Source of the DNA: Phycisphaeraceae bacterium
GTDB taxonomy: Bacteria; Planctomycetota; Phycisphaerae; Phycisphaerales; Phycisphaeraceae
NCBI GenBank assembly: GCA_003552605.1
Contig: PUNN01000074.1
Span: 1-5,371 of the forward strand
Direction: 5' to 3'
DNA length: 5,371 bases
The translations under genes and the position numbers were made by a program. Position 1 is the stretch's first letter. Every line of letters begins with the position of its first letter. Shown piece by piece: positions 1 through 5,345 of the stretch. The notes beneath the pieces were generated by a model. It saw only the letters and a list, made by a program, of their open reading frames with translations. It had not been told where the DNA came from and ran no database searches.

Positions 1-1
1 G

Positions 2-1507
2 ATGAGCAGACAGGGGTTCATCGCCTTCGACCTCGGCGCCGAGTCCGGCCGCGCCATGCTGGCCGTGCTCGACGGCGACCGCATCCAGCTCGATGAGCAG
101 CATCGCTTTGCCAACCAGCCGGTTCACCTGCCCAGCGGCTTCCACTGGAACACCACGGGCCTGTTTGCCAATCTCATCGATGGGCTGAAGCGCTGCATCG
201 AGGCCGCGGCAGCGGAAAACCTGCCGATGGTGAGCATGGGCGTCGACACCTGGGGCGTCGATTTCGGCCTTATCGGCCGCTCGGGCCAGCTTCTCGGCCT
301 GCCGTTCATCTATCGCGACCCCAGCCACGAAGCAGCGATGAACAAGGCCTTCCAGCAACTCGGGGAGAAGGCCATCTACGATGCCACCGGCATCCAGTTG
401 CTCCCGATCAACAGCCTCTACCAGCTTGTCGACCGCCACGCGAAGGAACCCGGCCTGGTCGACAACGCCGCCCGGTTTCTGAACATGCCCGATCTGCTGC
501 ATTACCTGCTCTGCGGCGAACAGGTCAATGAGGCGACCATTGCCTCGACCACGCAGATGGTCGATCCGCGGACGGGCCGGTGGGCCACGGGGTTACTCGA
601 ACAACTCGGCCTGCCCACGCACATGCTCGGCGACATCACCCCCGCGGGACAGCGCATCGGGGCGCTTCGGCCCGAGTTGGTCGAAACCGTGGGCGGGGTG
701 AGCGTCGACATCATCCTGCCCGGTTCCCATGACACCGCCAGCGCTGTGGCCGCCATCCCCGTCGCGGATGAGCACATCGACCGGTGGGCGTATCTGTCCA
801 GCGGCACATGGTCGCTGATGGGCGGTGAGATCGAAAATCCCATCGTCAGCGATGCCGCCCGTGAAGCCGGGTTCACCAATGAGCGCGGCGTGGGCGGGCG
901 CATCCGCTTTCTCAAGAATCTCGCCGGCCTCTGGCTCGTGCAACAGGTGCGACAGGATTTTCAGAAGAAGGGCAAGGAATACGACTACGAGCAATTGACC
1001 AAGTTGGCTGCGGACGCCGAGCCCTTCCGCACGCTGCTCGATGTCGGCCATGGCCCCTTCGCCCTGCCCGGTGACATGCTGGCCAAGATCGACACATTCG
1101 CCGACACCACCGGCCAGCCCCGGCCGGCCGATCCCGGCCAGTACGTCCGCGCCTGCCTCGAGAGCCTGGCCCTGGCCTACCGCCAGACCCTCGAGAACCT
1201 CCAGGAACTGACCGGGCAGGAGGCGGCGGTGCTGCACATCGTCGGCGGCGGCGGCCGCAACCAGTTGCTCAACCAGATGACCGCCGATGCCATCCAACGT
1301 CCGGTCATCGTCGGCCCCTACGAGGGCACCGCCATGGGCAACGCCCTGACGCAGGCCATGGGGGCCGGACATGTGCGTGACCTGTCCCACCTGCGAAGCA
1401 TCGTCCGCGCCAGCAGCGAACTTTCCCGCACTGAACCAGCCAATCCTGCCGCATTCGAGGCCCAGTTCGACCGGTTCAAGCAACTTCAGGGCGCAGCGGC
1501 AACATAG
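2..1507 (+). CDS. rhaB: Rhamnulokinase (L-rhamnulose kinase), FGGY carbohydrate kinase family
   Basis: This cytoplasmic kinase converts L-rhamnulose plus ATP to L-rhamnulose-1-phosphate, the step between rhamnose isomerase and the aldolase. The 501-residue product has the two-domain FGGY layout and a length close to E. coli RhaB. The N-terminal phosphate-binding loop is FDLGAESGRAML (residues 9-20). The substrate-side block SMGVDTWGVDFGLI is at 78-91, followed by GLPFIYRD (99-106) and TGIQLLPINSLYQL (129-142). GSHDTASAV (241-249) carries the presumed catalytic base Asp244. AYLSSGTWSLMGG (263-275) and LHIVGGGGRNQLLNQ (411-425) form the nucleotide-binding half. These blocks match RhaB better than xylulokinase, glycerol kinase or fuculokinase. 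The ATG lies one base from the window edge, so its ribosome site and upstream neighbours are not visible; other rhamnose genes may lie there (inference). The gene is complete with a TAG stop. Confidence 0.94.
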   Translation: MSRQGFIAFDLGAESGRAMLAVLDGDRIQLDEQHRFANQPVHLPSGFHWNTTGLFANLIDGLKRCIEAAAAENLPMVSMGVDTWGVDFGLIGRSGQLLGLPFIYRDPSHEAAMNKAFQQLGEKAIYDATGIQLLPINSLYQLVDRHAKEPGLVDNAARFLNMPDLLHYLLCGEQVNEATIASTTQMVDPRTGRWATGLLEQLGLPTHMLGDITPAGQRIGALRPELVETVGGVSVDIILPGSHDTASAVAAIPVADEHIDRWAYLSSGTWSLMGGEIENPIVSDAAREAGFTNERGVGGRIRFLKNLAGLWLVQQVRQDFQKKGKEYDYEQLTKLAADAEPFRTLLDVGHGPFALPGDMLAKIDTFADTTGQPRPADPGQYVRACLESLALAYRQTLENLQELTGQEAAVLHIVGGGGRNQLLNQMTADAIQRPVIVGPYEGTAMGNALTQAMGAGHVRDLSHLRSIVRASSELSRTEPANPAAFEAQFDRFKQLQGAAAT

Positions 1508-1514
1508 GAAAACG

Positions 1515-1564
1515 ATGCTGCATGGGATGAACACCCCCGGCCCCCCGGCCCCCGGATGCAGCGT
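1515..1564 (+). terminator. Candidate stem-loop just after rhaB, without T-run
   Basis: Bases 1515-1523 (ATGCTGCAT) pair with 1556-1564 (ATGCAGCGT), giving nine pairs including one T-G wobble. GGG at 1524-1526 can extend the stem with CCC at 1551-1553, leaving GG at 1554-1555 as a bulge. The structure begins eight bases after the rhaB stop, which suits a 3' end element. No T-run follows, so it is not a standard intrinsic terminator. It could also act as an RNA 3' end stabiliser or be chance in GC-rich DNA. Confidence 0.25.
1534..1555. repeat. C-rich tract of three tandem CCCCC(C)GG units
   Basis: Three back-to-back units are visible: CCCCCGG (1534-1540), CCCCCCGG (1541-1548) and CCCCCGG (1549-1555). 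The minus strand therefore shows three G-runs of 5, 6 and 5 separated by CC. The tract sits in the loop side of the stem-loop that follows rhaB. It may be a slippage-prone simple repeat; no function can be read from it. Confidence 0.6.
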
Positions 1565-1636
1565 GTTCACATGGCAGAGGGCTGCTCTCCCCCTGGCGGA
1601 CCTGCCGAATCGCTCGGGCCATGGTGCCGCCCTAAT

Positions 1637-1674
1637 GACGCCCCCTCATGATTGGCCTTCCGGGCGAGGGCGTC
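1637..1674. other. Imperfect inverted repeat in the rhaB downstream region
   Basis: GACGCCCCCTC (1637-1647) faces GAGGGCGTC (1666-1674). The arms pair over nine bases if two C residues of the left arm are bulged out, closing an 18-base loop. No T-run follows on either strand. It could be a second transcript-end structure for rhaB, but its distance of 130 bases from the stop and the high GC make chance likely. Confidence 0.25.
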
Positions 1675-1774
1675 TGCCCCGCAAATTCACCATAGCGGAT
1701 GCCGCATAGATGACAGTTTTTCCCTCAGACCTTTCTTATTCGCAATTGGGGGTACCCACGGCCGCGGAATGAGG

Positions 1775-1780
1775 TACAAT
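1775..1780 (+). promoter_or_regulatory. Candidate -10 box TACAAT for the secreted-protein gene
   Basis: TACAAT differs from the sigma-70 consensus TATAAT at one position and would place the transcript start near 1786-1788, about 43 bases before the ATG. No good TTGACA-like box lies at the usual 16-18 base spacing; TTGGGG at 1746-1751 is 23 bases away, too far. It is either a promoter with a weak -35 or one helped by an activator. Confidence 0.45.
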
Positions 1781-1785
1781 AGACG

Positions 1786-1798
1786 TGACGTTGCGTCA
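1786..1798. promoter_or_regulatory. Small palindrome TGACG-TTG-CGTCA at the predicted transcript start
   Basis: Two 5-base arms are separated by TTG. The palindrome begins 6 bases after the candidate -10 box, so it overlaps the predicted transcription start. A repressor operator or a small hairpin at the 5' end of the leader would both fit. With arms this short it could be chance. Confidence 0.3.
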
Positions 1799-1818
1799 TC
1801 CCACCGCCCTGTCACGGC

Positions 1819-1824
1819 AGGAGA
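1819..1824 (+). promoter_or_regulatory. Shine-Dalgarno site AGGAGA that fixes the start at 1830
   Basis: AGGAGA lies 5 bases before the ATG at 1830. It supports this start over the in-frame GTG at 1785, which would add 15 residues ahead of the signal peptide and sits at the predicted transcript start. Confidence 0.7.
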
Positions 1825-1829
1825 CAAAG

Positions 1830-2402
1830 ATGGATACCTCGCCCCGCCGGATTGCTTATGCCCTGTTCGCGCTGGCCTGTATGGCGCTGATCGCCCCGCC
1901 CACGCCCGCCATGAGCGATGATGTCGACAAGACAGCCGATCAAAAGAGCAAGAATGCCGACAACGGCACCAGCCCGGCGGACGGCGATGCCCCCAAGCCG
2001 CTGGTCACCGTCCAAGCCCAGTTGCTCGACGACCAGGCCGAGCCGCTGCTGTCGCCGCTGGTCACCCTTCACATCGGCCAGCGCTGTGACCTGAGCATCA
2101 TGAACAGCCACACCAACGCCCGAGGCTCCGAGGCGTTGTCGCTGAGCCTGCATGTGCTCTCGGTCGAGGGGCCTTTCTACAAAGTCCGCATCGAGGCCGA
2201 CGATTCCGACTATGACAACCCGTGGACCTTCGAAACGGTGACCTACCTCCGCGCCGAGGAACCCGTCCGCTTCAAGTGGTCGGCCGGCGACGATGGGGGC
2301 TACCGGACGCTGGAGCTGATCCTGTTTGACCCGGTCATCATCGATGAGGATCAAGGCGAGCAGGTCGAGCGTGAGGACAAGACCGAAGGCGAGACAGTCT
2401 GA
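1830..2402 (+). CDS. Hypothetical secreted acidic protein
   Basis: I do not recognise a family for this 190-residue product. Residues 1-27 look like a Sec signal peptide: a short charged start MDTSPRR, a hydrophobic run IAYALFALACMALIA, then PPTPA with likely cleavage after Ala27. Cys17 lies inside the hydrophobic run and does not make a proper lipobox. Residues 28-55 form an acidic, Lys- and Asp-rich linker with little order. Residues 57-172 look like a beta-rich domain with alternating hydrophobic positions (VTVQAQLL, SPLVTLHIGQRCDLSI, LSLHVLSVEG, LELILFDPVI). The last 18 residues (DEDQGEQVEREDKTEGETV region) are again strongly acidic. The segment at about 74-90 loosely recalls the LSxPxVTxxxGQxAxI pattern of secretin-type proteins, but there is no secretin domain, so this is only a hint. 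It probably acts outside the cytoplasmic membrane. It has its own promoter and converges on dnaB. Confidence 0.75.
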   Translation: MDTSPRRIAYALFALACMALIAPPTPAMSDDVDKTADQKSKNADNGTSPADGDAPKPLVTVQAQLLDDQAEPLLSPLVTLHIGQRCDLSIMNSHTNARGSEALSLSLHVLSVEGPFYKVRIEADDSDYDNPWTFETVTYLRAEEPVRFKWSAGDDGGYRTLELILFDPVIIDEDQGEQVEREDKTEGETV

Positions 2403-2481
2403 ACCGGCAGGTTCGCTACCCCGGGCGGGGGGCACGGTGCAGGCGGAACGGGGAGAAGGAGTAACTCCGAAAAGCTGAAAT

Positions 2482-2607
2482 GCACGGAAAGGGGGCTTCG
2501 GGCAAGGCATGCCCATATCCTTGCTTGCCGATACCGCGATGGTACGGCAATGATCTCGGTGCCACAGCAATCCCCCTTCCCATGATGAGCAACAAGCTTG
2601 TCCGTGC
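2482..2607. repeat. Structured element with nested inverted repeats
   Basis: The outer arms are GCACGGA (2482-2488) and TCCGTGC (2601-2607). Directly inside them, AAGGGGG (2489-2495) matches CCCCCTT (2572-2578). Seen another way, GGAAAGGGGG (2486-2495) and CCCCCTTCC (2572-2580) are near-perfect inverted ends of a 95-base unit. Within the unit are two abutting hairpins: GCAAGG (2502-2507) with CCTTGC (2519-2524), and TTGCCGATACC (2525-2535) with GGTACGGCAA (2541-2550). This density of pairing in a small non-coding gap suggests a folded RNA, a bidirectional transcript-end structure for the two convergent genes, or a small palindromic repeat such as a MITE or REP-like unit. I see no target-site duplication and do not recognise a known RNA family. 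Confidence 0.45.
2525..2550. other. Strong hairpin inside the intergenic element
   Basis: TTGCCG (2525-2530) pairs with CGGCAA (2545-2550) and TACC (2532-2535) with GGTA (2541-2544), giving a 10-base-pair stem with A2531 bulged and a 5-base loop GCGAT. No T-run follows on either strand, so it is not a standard intrinsic terminator. This is the best single hairpin in the window. Confidence 0.5.
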
Positions 2608-2656
2608 CGCCGCTTGGAACTACAACCTCACCTCTCCGCGCGGCGCTGCTCCTCAC

Positions 2657-2683
2657 CGTTTCTGCGTCTTCCGCGTTTTCCGT
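2657..2683. repeat. Degenerate short tandem repeat with CGT phasing
   Basis: CGT occurs at 2657, 2665, 2674 and 2681, with the pyrimidine-rich spacers TTCTG, CTTCCG and TTTC between. On the minus strand this reads as ACG units followed by purine-rich GAA-type spacers. Similar runs of TCTGCG / TCCGCG words occur in intergenic DNA of several bacterial groups (from memory). It ends 18 bases before the dnaB stop codon. Confidence 0.35.
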
Positions 2684-2701
2684 AGTTGCTCTCCCACCAC
2701 A

Positions 2702-4093
2702 TCAATCATCATAGTAACCCTTGGCAAGGTCCTTGAAGCGAAGTGTGGCGCCGTCGAAGACGAGCTTGACTGTCTCCGTCGGCCCGTTGCGCTGCTTGGC
2801 GATGATGCATTCGGTGACGTTGGTGTTGACGTAGTCCGGATCGCCGCGGTGGTAGTAGTCTTCCCGGTGCAACATCAGCACCACGTCGGCATCCTGCTCG
2901 ATCGACCCCGACTCGCGAAGGTCGCTCATACGGGGACGGTGGCCCTCACGCGATTCGGGGCCGCGGTTGAGCTGGCTCAGGCAGACCACCGGCACATCGA
3001 GTTCCCGCGCCAGCGCCTTGATCCCGCGTGAAATGTCGCTGACTTCCTGCTGGCGATTGTCCTGCCGGCCGGGGGCGCTCATCAACTGGAGGTAGTCGAT
3101 GAACACCGCCTGGATACCCCGCTTCTCGGCAAGCCGCCGCGACTTGCTTTTCAGGGCAAGCACATCGAGGCCGGGCGAATCGTCAATGAGCAAGGGCGCA
3201 TTGGACAGTTCACCGACGCTGAAAGCGAGTCGCCCGAAGTCATCGGCCGAGAGACGGTTGGCCCGCAGCGACTGGGCATCCACGCCGCTGCGCGAGGCGA
3301 GCAATCGCTGGGCAAGCTGCTGGCGGCTCATCTCGAGGCTGAAAAACGCGATCGGGATTTCGTTGGTCGCCGCCATGTGCTCGGCGATATTGAGCCCGAA
3401 GGCCGTCTTGCCCATCGACGGCCGCGCGGCGACGATGATCATCTCCCCCTTCTGGAAGCCGCACGTCAACTCGTTGAGATCGCGGAAGCCGGTATCGAGG
3501 CCGGTAAGCTGGGCACCATCGGAAGCCTCGAGGCGGGCATAGGCCTCCTCGAGCAGTTGCTTGAGCATCGACGCTTCCTGCGTCGAACGCGTCGCGGCAA
3601 GCTGGAAGATCTCGGCCTCGGCATGGCCGAGCTGCTCATCCACCGGGTCCGGGCTGCGGAAGGCACGGTGCAGGATGTTCGTCGCCGTCTCGATCAGCTT
3701 CCGCTTGAGTGCGGCATCCTTGACCGACTGGGCGTACCACGGCGCGCTTGCCGGTGACGGCACCGACTCGGCAAGCTCGACGAGGTACTCGGTCCCGCCG
3801 ACCTGATCGAGCGTACCAGCATCGGCAAGCCGGCGGTGCAAAGTGGGCAATTCCACCGGCTCGTTGGTGTCATACAGCTCGAGCAGGGCGCGAAAGATGG
3901 CCGTGTGTTGCGACCGGTAGAAATCATCCTCGCCAACGATCTGGGCGACATCGCCGATGACACGGCCATCGAGCACCATTGCCCCGAGCAGGCACATCTC
4001 CTGCTCGATCGCGGCCGGCGGCGCCTGATCGAACAGCCGCGAGACATCGCCCGGTGACCGTGGCCCTCCATGGCTGGCGGTAGTGGTGCTCAT
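2702..4093 (-). CDS. dnaB: Replicative DNA helicase DnaB
   Basis: This is the hexameric, ATP-driven 5'-3' helicase that unwinds the replication fork and recruits primase. The 463-residue product is close to the 471 of E. coli DnaB. The N-terminal domain covers about 24-125 (PPAAIEQEMCLLGAMVLD to VKDAALKRK), the linker helix region about 150-190, and the RecA-like C-terminal domain about 195-455. Walker A is AARPSMGKTA (222-231, Lys229). FSLEM (251-255) carries the catalytic Glu254. Walker B is VFIDYLQLM (330-338, Asp333). SQLNR (373-377) is motif H3, and DLRESGSIEQDADVVLMLHR (391-410) is motif H4, ending in the likely arginine finger. AKQRNGPTE (432-440) has Glu where Gly is common. No intein interrupts the Walker A or H4 sites, where inteins often sit in this family. 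The ATG at 4093 gives a sensible N-terminus; only AAGG directly abutting the ATG resembles a ribosome site. Confidence 0.97.
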   Translation of the reverse strand: MSTTTASHGGPRSPGDVSRLFDQAPPAAIEQEMCLLGAMVLDGRVIGDVAQIVGEDDFYRSQHTAIFRALLELYDTNEPVELPTLHRRLADAGTLDQVGGTEYLVELAESVPSPASAPWYAQSVKDAALKRKLIETATNILHRAFRSPDPVDEQLGHAEAEIFQLAATRSTQEASMLKQLLEEAYARLEASDGAQLTGLDTGFRDLNELTCGFQKGEMIIVAARPSMGKTAFGLNIAEHMAATNEIPIAFFSLEMSRQQLAQRLLASRSGVDAQSLRANRLSADDFGRLAFSVGELSNAPLLIDDSPGLDVLALKSKSRRLAEKRGIQAVFIDYLQLMSAPGRQDNRQQEVSDISRGIKALARELDVPVVCLSQLNRGPESREGHRPRMSDLRESGSIEQDADVVLMLHREDYYHRGDPDYVNTNVTECIIAKQRNGPTETVKLVFDGATLRFKDLAKGYYDD

Positions 4094-4102
4094 CCTTGCT
4101 CA

Positions 4103-4108
4103 AGTATA
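4103..4108 (-). promoter_or_regulatory. -10-like TATACT just upstream of dnaB
   Basis: On the minus strand TATACT ends 9 bases before the dnaB ATG, which would put the transcript start within about three bases of the start codon. No good -35 box is found at 16-18 bases spacing. If used, dnaB would have a nearly leaderless transcript of its own in addition to any read-through from moxR. Confidence 0.3.
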
Positions 4109-4109
4109 G

Positions 4110-4126
4110 AGCCGCCCGGAGCGGCT
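4110..4126. other. 6-base-pair perfect hairpin between moxR and dnaB
   Basis: AGCCGC (4110-4115) and GCGGCT (4121-4126) enclose the loop CCGGA. On the minus strand it lies after the moxR stop and before dnaB, directly upstream of the TATACT hexamer. No T-run follows, so it might slow or process read-through rather than end it, or serve as a protein-binding palindrome. Confidence 0.35.
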
Positions 4127-4187
4127 CAGTGGGGTTGTGAACTTCCTGTCGATGGCGGTGGATGAGCAGTGTTCACGAAACCTCGCC

Positions 4188-5237
4188 TCAACCGCCGTAA
4201 TCCGGCTCGGGGACCTCGGCCAGAATCTTCGCCACCACATCCCGGCTGCTCAGCCCCTCCCCCGTCGCCGCGTAGTTGACCACCACCCGGTGGCGGAGCA
4301 CATGCATGGCCAGGTCGCGTACGTGCTTGCACGCCGGGGCGGGGTCGCCCCGCATGGCTGCGAGCGCCTTGGCCCCGTGAACGAGGTACTGGCCCGCTCG
4401 GGGGCCGGCCCCCCACTCGACGTACTGCCGCGTCACCGCCGGCGACCCCGGCTCGGCCGGCCGCGTGGCCCGGGCGAGGTCCACGGCGTAGTTGACCACG
4501 TGGTCGCTCACCGGCATCTGCCAGATCACCTCCGCCGCCTCCAGCAGCGAAGGCCCATCAAGCACCGGCTCGACCGCCGCGGCGTGGATACGCGGCGTGC
4601 CGGCGACGATCTCGACCTCCTCGGCCTTGCCCGGGTAGTCCATCCACAGGCTGAACATGAACCGGTCGAGTTGGGCCTCCGGCAGCGGGTAGGTCCCTTC
4701 CTGCTCGATGGGGTTCTGCGTGGCCACGACGACGAACGGCTCCTCGAGCGGCATCGTCCGGCCCGCCACGGTGACCTGGCGCTCGGCCATGGCCTCGAGC
4801 AGGGCCGCCTGAGTCTTGGGCGGGGTCCGATTGACCTCATCGGCGAGGATAAGCTGGGCAAACACGGGCCCGGGGGCGAACTTCAGGCTCCGCTGGCCGG
4901 TTTCCGGGTCCTCCTGGATCAACTCCGTACCGAGGATATCACTCGGCATCATGTCCGGGGTGAACTGGATGCGGCGGAAGGTCAAGCCCACCGCGCGGGC
5001 TAAAGTCCGCACTAGCATGGTCTTAGCTAATCCGGGCACCCCCACGATCAGCGTATGCCCCCGGCAGAGCAGAGACACCATCAGGAGTTCAACCCCCTCG
5101 CCCTGCCCGACAATGACATTGCCGAGTTGGCCGCGCAGCGCAGCGGCGCTGCGGGCAATCCGATCAAATGCCGCCACCGCATCCGCCGAAGCCGCCGCGA
5201 CCTGATCCTGAGCCGGTTCATCCATACCCACGAGCAT
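4188..5237 (-). CDS. MoxR-family AAA+ ATPase
   Basis: This cytoplasmic AAA+ ATPase belongs to the MoxR group, whose members act as chaperone-like factors for maturation or metal insertion of partner complexes, often with DUF58 and von Willebrand factor A proteins. The 349-residue product has the AAA_3 core and lid. Walker A is GVPGLAKT (66-73, Lys72). The FTPDMMPSDILGTELI block typical of MoxR is at 92-107. Walker B is LILADEVNRTPP (129-140, Asp133, Glu134). Sensor 1 is VATQNPIEQEGTYPLPEAQLDRF (from 171, Asn175), which includes the likely arginine finger Arg192. A sensor-2-like GPRAGQYL is at 278-285. An alternative in-frame ATG at 5225 (residue 5, MDEPAQDQ) is at least as plausible as 5237. 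dnaB follows 94 bases downstream on the same strand; the usual DUF58 gene is not there. Its target cannot be told from this window. Confidence 0.93.
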   Translation of the reverse strand: MLVGMDEPAQDQVAAASADAVAAFDRIARSAAALRGQLGNVIVGQGEGVELLMVSLLCRGHTLIVGVPGLAKTMLVRTLARAVGLTFRRIQFTPDMMPSDILGTELIQEDPETGQRSLKFAPGPVFAQLILADEVNRTPPKTQAALLEAMAERQVTVAGRTMPLEEPFVVVATQNPIEQEGTYPLPEAQLDRFMFSLWMDYPGKAEEVEIVAGTPRIHAAAVEPVLDGPSLLEAAEVIWQMPVSDHVVNYAVDLARATRPAEPGSPAVTRQYVEWGAGPRAGQYLVHGAKALAAMRGDPAPACKHVRDLAMHVLRHRVVVNYAATGEGLSSRDVVAKILAEVPEPDYGG

Positions 5238-5238
5238 A
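5233..5238 (-). promoter_or_regulatory. -10-like TATGCT just upstream of the second moxR ATG
   Basis: On the minus strand TATGCT is followed by 7 bases and then the ATG at 5225. This is the spacing expected of a leaderless transcript that begins at the start codon. The first ATG (5237) overlaps the hexamer. No clear -35 box is visible; TGCAGA 18 bases upstream matches the consensus at only three of six positions. Confidence 0.3.
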
Positions 5239-5301
5239 GCACACCGACCGCGAGCCTCTGCACCCGATGCAGGCGGGGCGAACGCGCGTAGGCCGTGGGG
5301 G

Positions 5302-5345
5302 GCATGGTCAGCAGCCGGCTCTCCGGGAGCGGCTGATGGCCATGC
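5302..5345. other. Extended imperfect palindrome at the right edge
   Basis: GCATGG (5302-5307) pairs with CCATGC (5340-5345) and TCAGC (5308-5312) with GCTGA (5332-5336), with TGG 5337-5339 bulged. Inside, GCTC (5318-5321) pairs with GAGC (5327-5330). The whole structure spans 44 bases with 15 pairs. It lies upstream of moxR and covers the candidate ribosome site and start of the possible plus-strand gene. It could be a control hairpin, an operator or a transcript-end structure. Confidence 0.4.
5325..5329 (+). promoter_or_regulatory. Shine-Dalgarno-like GGGAG for the possible right-edge gene
   Basis: GGGAG lies 6 bases before the ATG at 5336, the ideal spacing. It also sits in the inner stem and loop of the palindrome at 5302-5345, so it may be masked when the RNA folds. 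Confidence 0.3.

Larger units (their letters stand above)
1508..1829. other. Non-coding stretch between rhaB and the secreted-protein gene
   Basis: This 322-base gap carries no convincing gene. Short open frames cross it, but they lack a good ribosome site or any recognisable composition. It contains a C-rich tract with a surrounding inverted repeat just after rhaB (about 1515-1564), a second inverted repeat (1637-1674), a 5-T run at 1717-1721 not preceded by a good hairpin, an 8-base palindrome GGGTACCC (1750-1757), and the promoter region of the next gene (1775-1824). No classical hairpin plus T-run terminator is present, so rhaB transcription may end in a Rho-dependent way or on these weaker structures. 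Confidence 0.6.
2403..2701. other. Convergent intergenic region between the secreted-protein gene and dnaB
   Basis: Open frames cross this 299-base region on both strands, but none has a good start or a recognisable product. Near the left gene are a 5-base hairpin over the stop codon (GAACC 2401-2405 with GGTTC 2410-2414) and an 11-base near-palindrome GGAGTAACTCC (2458-2468). The middle holds the structured element described separately (2482-2607). The right part has an 8-base palindrome CCGCGCGG (2636-2643) and a degenerate CGT-phased repeat (2657-2683). No T-run terminator is seen for either gene. Confidence 0.55.

Noticed and set aside
593..1570. A 325-codon minus-strand open frame opposite rhaB
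   Set aside because: It lies almost wholly antisense to a clear rhamnulokinase. Its product is Gly-, Ala- and Val-rich with no recognisable domain, as expected for a shadow frame in GC-rich DNA.
1695..1721. Intrinsic terminator from GCGG-ATG-CCGC followed by TTTTT
   Set aside because: The stem has only four pairs and the T-run starts 11 bases beyond it, too far for intrinsic termination.
1812..2570. A 252-codon minus-strand frame and a 101-codon one (2351-2656) across the secreted-protein gene and the convergent gap
   Set aside because: The plus-strand gene has a ribosome site, a promoter and a signal peptide. The minus frames have neither a ribosome site nor a family resemblance, and overlap the structured element.
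2486..2580. Insertion sequence or MITE with defined ends
   Set aside because: The inverted ends are suggestive, but no flanking direct duplication or second copy is visible, so I keep it as a structured element rather than calling a mobile element.
2480..3031. A plus-strand frame entering the 3' part of dnaB
   Set aside because: Most of it is antisense to conserved dnaB motifs, and the start has no ribosome site.
2702..4093. Intein in dnaB
   Set aside because: DnaB is a frequent intein host, but the Walker A and H4 regions are uninterrupted and the length is normal.
4137..5003. A 288-codon plus-strand frame antisense to moxR
   Set aside because: The His- and Arg-rich composition is typical of a shadow frame, and the opposite strand encodes intact Walker A, Walker B and sensor motifs.
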